The position numbers and the translations under genes were made by a program. DNA of 64,000 nt from Pseudomonas flavescens (GTDB lineage Bacteria > Pseudomonadota > Gammaproteobacteria > Pseudomonadales > Pseudomonadaceae), in NCBI RefSeq assembly GCF_013408425.1, contig NZ_JACBYV010000001.1, forward strand, positions 1,922,001-1,986,000, read 5' to 3'. Below the pieces are notes generated by a model. The model saw nothing but the letters and a program-made list of their open reading frames with translations. It was not told where the DNA came from and searched no databases. Below are positions 60,362 to 64,000 of the stretch, piece after piece (position 1 is the first letter of the stretch; every line of letters begins with the position of its first letter).

Positions 60362-61195
60362 ATGAGCAATTCTCCGCTCGCGCAAGGCGAGCAGATGGAC
60401 ATGTTTCGTGCCCTGCCCGGCGATATGGCTCCTCGAGATGCGCAAGATCTGATGGCGCACCCGTTCTTCTCGCTGGCCAAGTCAAGGCGGACGGTACCCA
60501 TCAACTTTCATGCGGGATCGGTGACCGTTCACGTCGAGGGGACGTTGGAGCACGGCATCGCCACCATCTGGGATGCCGATATTCTGATCTGGGCTGCCAG
60601 CCAAATCGTCGAAGCCCGCGATGCCGGTATACCAACGTCCCGGCTTATGAGGGCAACGCCTTACGAAATATTGCGTTTCATCGGCCGCGGCAGCTCGTCG
60701 CGCGACTATCAGCGCCTGAAGGCAGCGCTCGATCGCCTGCAATCAACCAGCGTGGCGACCTCTATCCGGGAGATAACGGGTCGACGGCTTCACCGGTTTT
60801 CGTGGATCAACGAATGGAAAGAGCTGGCTGCCACGGACGGTCGCCCTATGGGTATCGAGCTGATCCTTGCCGACTGGTTTTACAGCGGCGTCTTGGACCA
60901 GGCGTTGGTGCTGACGATCGATCCGGCCTACTTCCGTCTCAAAGGTGGCATAGAGCGCTGGATGTACCGCCTGGTGCGCAAGCATGCGGGCCGGCAAGAA
61001 GACGGCTGGCAGTTCGACTTCCGGCACCTGCATCGCAAGTCGGGGAGCACGGCACGTTACTCGGACTTTGCTCTGGATCTGCGAGCCCTGGTCGCTCGGC
61101 AGTCACTGCCTGGCTATCAGTTGGAGATCGTCAGTCTCCCCCCCTCCACCGAGATCCTCGCCTTCAAGCCCGTGCCGCAAACGGCACGGGGATAA
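60362..61195 (+). CDS. repA: Plasmid/ICE replication initiator RepA
   Basis: 277 residues from the ATG at 60362 (GAGG upstream). It belongs to the RPA/RepA replication-initiator family found in IncP-like plasmids and Tn4371-type ICEs. Recognisable stretches are AHPFFSLAKSRRTVPINF, ATIWDADILIWAASQIVEA and the winged-helix region FYSGVLDQALVLTIDPAYF with YRLVRKHAG. It is followed within 30 bp by three direct repeats that look like its binding sites, then by parA. It should open the element's origin. Confidence 0.9.
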   Translation: MSNSPLAQGEQMDMFRALPGDMAPRDAQDLMAHPFFSLAKSRRTVPINFHAGSVTVHVEGTLEHGIATIWDADILIWAASQIVEARDAGIPTSRLMRATPYEILRFIGRGSSSRDYQRLKAALDRLQSTSVATSIREITGRRLHRFSWINEWKELAATDGRPMGIELILADWFYSGVLDQALVLTIDPAYFRLKGGIERWMYRLVRKHAGRQEDGWQFDFRHLHRKSGSTARYSDFALDLRALVARQSLPGYQLEIVSLPPSTEILAFKPVPQTARG

Positions 61196-61220
61196 CCTGC
61201 GCAAAAGCTGTGAAACCCTT

Positions 61221-61283
61221 CGTGCTATCAGGCGCAAGCAGGCTCGTGCTATCAGGCGCACGACTATCGTGCTATCAGGCGCA
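61221..61283. repeat. Three 16-bp iterons (candidate oriV)
   Basis: CGTGCTATCAGGCGCA occurs exactly three times, at 61221-61236, 61245-61260 and 61268-61283. The start-to-start spacing is 24 and 23 bp, close to two helical turns. They lie between the repA stop and an AT-rich tract, the usual layout of an iteron origin. Confidence 0.8.
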
Positions 61284-61322
61284 ACGAATCCGCTACAGCC
61301 CACGTCCTGCGGGGCTTTGCAC

Positions 61323-61366
61323 GCCCCTTAACTTAACTAACTTAAAAGCTCTAACTTTTTGTTGTA
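61323..61366. other. AT-rich tract beside the iterons (possible DNA-unwinding element)
   Basis: A 44-bp stretch, rich in TTAACTTAACTAACTTAAAA-type sequence, stands out against GC-rich surroundings. It lies 40 bp past the last iteron and 60 bp before parA. Its position fits a melting region, although it may also hold the parA promoter. Confidence 0.55.
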
Positions 61367-61427
61367 GGGCGTCCTGGGTGAGAGGAAAGATCGCCGCATC
61401 GCGTATGGGTATCAGGGAGGTACGCGC

Positions 61428-62066
61428 ATGATCCTTGCTCTGCTCAATCAAAAAGGCGGTGTGGGCAAAACCACACTGGCCACACATATTGCCGGCGAAT
61501 TGGCGCTTCGCGGCTATCACGTTCTGTTGCTGGACGCAGACCCTCAAGGCTCGTCTCTGGACTGGACACAGCGACGCAGCCAGCAGGGGTACCCCAGGCT
61601 CTTCAGCACCGTTGGCCTTGCGCGAGAAACACTGCATCAAGAAGTACCTGAACTGGCCAAGCGCGCCGATCACGTGATCATTGACGGGCCACCTAGAATT
61701 GCCGCCCTCGCCCGCTCTGCGTTGCTTGCCGCTGACCGCGTATTGATCCCTGTTCAACCAAGCCCCTACGACCTCTGGGCCAGCGCCGAGATGCTCAATC
61801 TGATTCGAGAAGCACAGGTCTTTCGTCCCGCGCTTCACGCAGCGTTTGTCATCAATCGGCGTGTCAGTACCACGATCATCGGAAGGGAAGCGCGCAGTGC
61901 GCTTGCCGAACAATCGTTGCCCGCTATGCAGGCCGAAATCCGTCAACGCATCGCGTTCGCAGAGAGCGTGGCGGCTGGTCGGCTGGTACGTGAACTATCG
62001 GCAGACAGCATCGCCGCGCGCGAGATCAGTGCCTTGGTCGATGAGCTTTTGAGGAGTCCGTCATGA
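61428..62066 (+). CDS. parA: ParA-type partition ATPase
   Basis: 212 residues with GGGAGG before the ATG. A deviant Walker A, LNQKGGVGKTTLATHIAGEL, is followed by LLDADPQGSSLDW (Walker A') and HVIIDGPPRIAAL (Walker B). It is a small ParA/MinD-like partition ATPase (type Ib size, lacking an N-terminal HTH), so regulation rests on a partner. Its stop overlaps the next ATG by four bases. It ensures inheritance of the element. Confidence 0.92.
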   Translation: MILALLNQKGGVGKTTLATHIAGELALRGYHVLLLDADPQGSSLDWTQRRSQQGYPRLFSTVGLARETLHQEVPELAKRADHVIIDGPPRIAALARSALLAADRVLIPVQPSPYDLWASAEMLNLIREAQVFRPALHAAFVINRRVSTTIIGREARSALAEQSLPAMQAEIRQRIAFAESVAAGRLVRELSADSIAAREISALVDELLRSPS

Positions 62067-62305
62067 GCAACAAACGTATCGCTATAGGGGCTCGGCCTTT
62101 GGCCAACCCGGATGCGGAAGCGTGGATTGTGCAAGGCTCACTGGATGACATCATCAACGCCAGACCTTACAGCGCACGCCTGACATTAGACATCACGCCA
62201 GCCCTTCGCACGCGCATCAAACGGACTGCGTTTGATCGCGGCATCACGATGGCAGCAATGCTGCGCGATGTGCTGGAGGATGCCTTTCCGGAGGGCTCAT
62301 CGTGA
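62063..62305 (+). CDS. Small partition partner, ribbon-helix-helix-like
   Basis: 80 residues, translationally coupled to parA (ATGA overlap, GAGGAG upstream). The C-terminal half, SARLTLDITPALRTRIKRTAFDRG and MAAMLRDVLEDAF, has the strand-helix-helix pattern of RHH DNA-binding proteins. This fits the small ParB/ParG-type centromere-binding partner expected next to a type Ib ParA. It overlaps traF by four bases. Confidence 0.78.
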   Translation: MSNKRIAIGARPLANPDAEAWIVQGSLDDIINARPYSARLTLDITPALRTRIKRTAFDRGITMAAMLRDVLEDAFPEGSS

Positions 62306-62820
62306 CCCGGCGAGCAATTGCGCTATTGCTGCTATCAGGAACTGCGTTCATTGCGCTCTGTTACGCGTCCCTCGACCGCCCTCATCCCATGCTGGTCTAC
62401 AACGCGTCAACGAGTGTTCCTAAGGGTTGGTACCGCATCAATGCGGCAAGCCTCTTCAAACCTGGCGACTGGGTGCTCGTTCGGCTGCCCGCGAACGCTT
62501 CGACACTCGCGATGCAACGCGGCTACCTACCGACGACGGTTCCGTTACTGAAACCGGTGACAGCGGTCGCACCGCAACGAGTGTGCGTGGAGCAACGGAA
62601 CGTAATCGTCGACGGCAAGGTTGTTGCCAGACAGTTGCGCCACGATCGGCTCGGTAGACCGCTGCCTGCCTGGCACGCATGTCGGCGGCTGTCTGACGAT
62701 GAGCTGCTCCTGCTCAGCACTTCAAACGCTGAGTCATTTGATAGCCGCTACTTCGGCCCCGTCCGTATCAATGCGGTGATCGGACGTGCGTTGCCATTGC
62801 GACTACCGACGCACCAATGA
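62302..62820 (+). CDS. traF: Conjugative signal peptidase TraF
   Basis: A 172-residue S26-family serine protease with one N-terminal membrane segment (ALLLLSGTAFIALCYASL). The catalytic serine lies in NASTSVPKGWYRI and the lysine in VPLLKPVTAVAPQRVC; RYFGPVRINAVIGRALPL is the family's C-terminal box. TraF cuts and cyclises the TrbC pilin of P-type conjugation machines. It is coupled to the par genes and points to a trb-type type IV secretion system beyond the window. Confidence 0.9.
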   Translation: MTRRAIALLLLSGTAFIALCYASLDRPHPMLVYNASTSVPKGWYRINAASLFKPGDWVLVRLPANASTLAMQRGYLPTTVPLLKPVTAVAPQRVCVEQRNVIVDGKVVARQLRHDRLGRPLPAWHACRRLSDDELLLLSTSNAESFDSRYFGPVRINAVIGRALPLRLPTHQ

Positions 62821-63143
62821 TCGCGATCACCGGGCTTCGGACGCTGGTTTTTGAAGAACCCGCAGGCTCTGTTGCCGCCCTCTGCTGACTCACGACTAGG
62901 CCTCGGCACTGCATGCGGATCGAGCGCCAGATTGGCGTAAATGTTAGCGGGGACATGACGAAAACACCGGGTAAGAGCAGAGGGCAAGATAAAAGAGCGC
63001 AGCACTACGTTTGCGCATGAGGCCAGCCTGTACGAGGGGTATGCGCGGCACTACCAGTGCGCGCTGAGGTGTAATCAATGGTGCTAAGCGCCAGTGATTA
63101 AGGCGTCGACGCGAGTTTCGTTCACTCTGGAGGATCCTTCAGG
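62821..63143. other. Leader of the relaxase gene, candidate oriT region
   Basis: 323 bp without a supported gene (a 21-codon frame starts near 62956 but shows no ribosome site). It sits between traF and the relaxase and contains a strong inverted repeat at 63073-63099. An origin of transfer is expected close to the relaxase gene. Confidence 0.5.
63073..63099. repeat. 13-bp inverted repeat, candidate oriT hairpin
   Basis: AATCAATGGTGCT-A-AGCGCCAGTGATT: arms of 13 bp with two mismatches and a one-base spacer, 45 bp before the relaxase start. Relaxases commonly recognise such an imperfect repeat next to nic. The nick site itself was not identified. Confidence 0.5.
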
Positions 63144-64000
63144 ATGGAAAAAGAAGTAGGAGAAAACCATGAGGCGCGCTTTCGCCTGCGACCAGGAAAG
63201 GTCAAACAAGGGGATCAGCGCTTCATTAATCAGGTACTGCGACAAACAAATAAAGCCGGGTTCGGCAGTGGCGGTAAATCTGGCCACCAGCCGGGCGCTC
63301 GGCTTGGTCGAGGTCATGTTGCTGCGCGTTTCAGCGCTCAGCAGCTATCGCCCCTGGCTCGCCGCGTAGCCATCAAGACCCGGTTGGTAAATTTGCAGCG
63401 CGTAGGCAAGCATTCTACTCGGAGCCACTTGCGCTACATCGAGCGCGACGGTGTGAGTCGCGAGGGTGATCCGGGCCAGGCTTATGGCCCACAAACGGAT
63501 CTGGCCGACCTTGAAGCATTCGAGATAAGAGGCCGAGACGACCGGCATCAATTCCGCTTCATCGTCTCTGCGGAGGATGCTGAACAGCTTGACGACTTGC
63601 GCACCTACACCCGCCATCTGATGAGCCGGGTGGAAGCCGACTTAGGCACCCGCCTTGAATGGGTAGCCGTCGACCACTGGAACACAGATAACCCCCATAC
63701 GCACATCGTCCTACGTGGTAAGGACGACACAGGTAAGGATCTGGTAATCGCCCGCGATTACATCGCAACAGGCATGCGCAACCGAGCTGCTGAGCTCGCG
63801 ACGGAATGGCTTGGCCCTCGGACTGAACTGGAAATTCAGCGTGGACTGCAGCGCGAGGTGACACAGGATCGCTGGACGAGTCTGGATCGCATGATCACTC
63901 GTGAGTGCCAGGCTGGGGTCTTGCCGATTAAGGCGTTAGCCGGTCATGGCAATCGACAGATGTTGCTAGGCCGTTTGCAGCACCTTGAGCAACTGGGTTT
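63144..64000 (+). CDS. Relaxase, VirD2/DUF3363 type (truncated by window end)
   Basis: The open frame runs from the ATG at 63144 (GGAGG 10 bases upstream) to the window edge, 285 codons without a stop. It starts MEKEVGENHEARFRLRPGKV, then has a basic region and HLRYIERDGVSREGDPGQAY. The histidine motif VDHWNTDNPHTHIVLRG is the metal-binding motif III of MOB-P relaxases, and RDYIATGMRNRAAELATEWL follows, as in the DUF3363/RlxS proteins of Tn4371-like ICEs. It would nick oriT and pilot the strand. The first tyrosine motif probably lies in RYIERDG. The C-terminus is outside the window. Confidence 0.9.
   Translation, partial: MEKEVGENHEARFRLRPGKVKQGDQRFINQVLRQTNKAGFGSGGKSGHQPGARLGRGHVAARFSAQQLSPLARRVAIKTRLVNLQRVGKHSTRSHLRYIERDGVSREGDPGQAYGPQTDLADLEAFEIRGRDDRHQFRFIVSAEDAEQLDDLRTYTRHLMSRVEADLGTRLEWVAVDHWNTDNPHTHIVLRGKDDTGKDLVIARDYIATGMRNRAAELATEWLGPRTELEIQRGLQREVTQDRWTSLDRMITRECQAGVLPIKALAGHGNRQMLLGRLQHLEQLG

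Noticed and set aside
61221..61283. Short CRISPR array
   Set aside because: Three 16-bp repeats with 7-8-bp spacers are far too short for CRISPR; the context next to repA fits iterons.
60340..61431. Plus-strand 363-codon frame overlapping repA
   Set aside because: It is an alternative frame of repA with Arg/Ser/Pro-rich content, and it runs through the iterons. The repA frame has clear family motifs.

Overview
The window looks like a Pseudomonas chromosome, most likely P. putida group. This is inferred from an MvaT-family H-NS-like protein, several hybrid sensor kinases, a PhnX-type phosphonate cluster, a KdgR-like hexonate regulon and the GC-rich codon use. Its right-hand ~4 kb belongs to an integrative/conjugative element or plasmid. 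No rRNA, tRNA or CRISPR array was seen.

Layout. 0-2.7 kb: a compact minus-strand trio of GNAT acetyltransferase, diiron haem-oxygenase-like oxidase (HDO) and MFS exporter, possibly a small unrecognised metabolite pathway. 3.1-11.5 kb: a six-gene hexonate operon (kdgK, manD, L-gulonate dehydrogenase-like, MFS, uxuB, uxuA) with a divergent IclR regulator and two matching operator half-palindromes between them. 11.5-15.4 kb: a NYN/LOTUS protein, small exported proteins, an Arc-type repressor and a small gene under a textbook LexA box. 15.5-24.2 kb: signalling genes (GAF-EAL protein, two hybrid histidine kinases, a stand-alone receiver), a membrane TlpA-type thioredoxin and an MvaT paralogue. 24.4-29.1 kb: secreted endonuclease I, glutathione-independent formaldehyde dehydrogenase, and a TonB receptor behind a Zur-like box. 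29.3-32.9 kb: a diguanylate cyclase, a dead IS5-family element, a Phd/RelE toxin-antitoxin pair, a HigA remnant and a MITE sharing the dead IS's ends.

32.9-35.8 kb holds the most unusual gene: a LigD-type non-homologous end-joining ligase/polymerase whose N-terminal phosphoesterase domain is replaced by an exonuclease III domain. 36.4-43.1 kb: a VOC protein, then lactate permease, D-lactate dehydrogenase, aspartate 4-decarboxylase and aspartate:alanine exchanger. 43.5-53.2 kb: a phosphonate region with aldehyde dehydrogenase, PhnX, LysR, organophosphate-type MFS, iron alcohol dehydrogenase, PhnCDE and a second LysR. It has no 2-AEP transaminase, so I infer 2-hydroxyethylphosphonate as a substrate (alcohol to phosphonoacetaldehyde to acetaldehyde plus Pi to acetate). 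53.3-57.4 kb: a quinate/shikimate-like import cluster (LysR, Gfo/Idh dehydrogenase, MHS transporter, type II dehydroquinase). 57.6-59.3 kb: an intact IS1182-family element inserted in a palindromic intergenic repeat.

59.6-64.0 kb: a replication/partition/transfer module. It runs repeat-rich AT segment, AlpA-like HTH protein, RepA, three 16-bp iterons plus AT-rich tract (candidate oriV), ParA, small RHH-like partner, TraF peptidase, inverted repeat (candidate oriT) and a DUF3363-type relaxase cut by the window end. The order resembles Tn4371-like ICEs, but no integrase or attachment site is in view, so plasmid versus ICE is unresolved.
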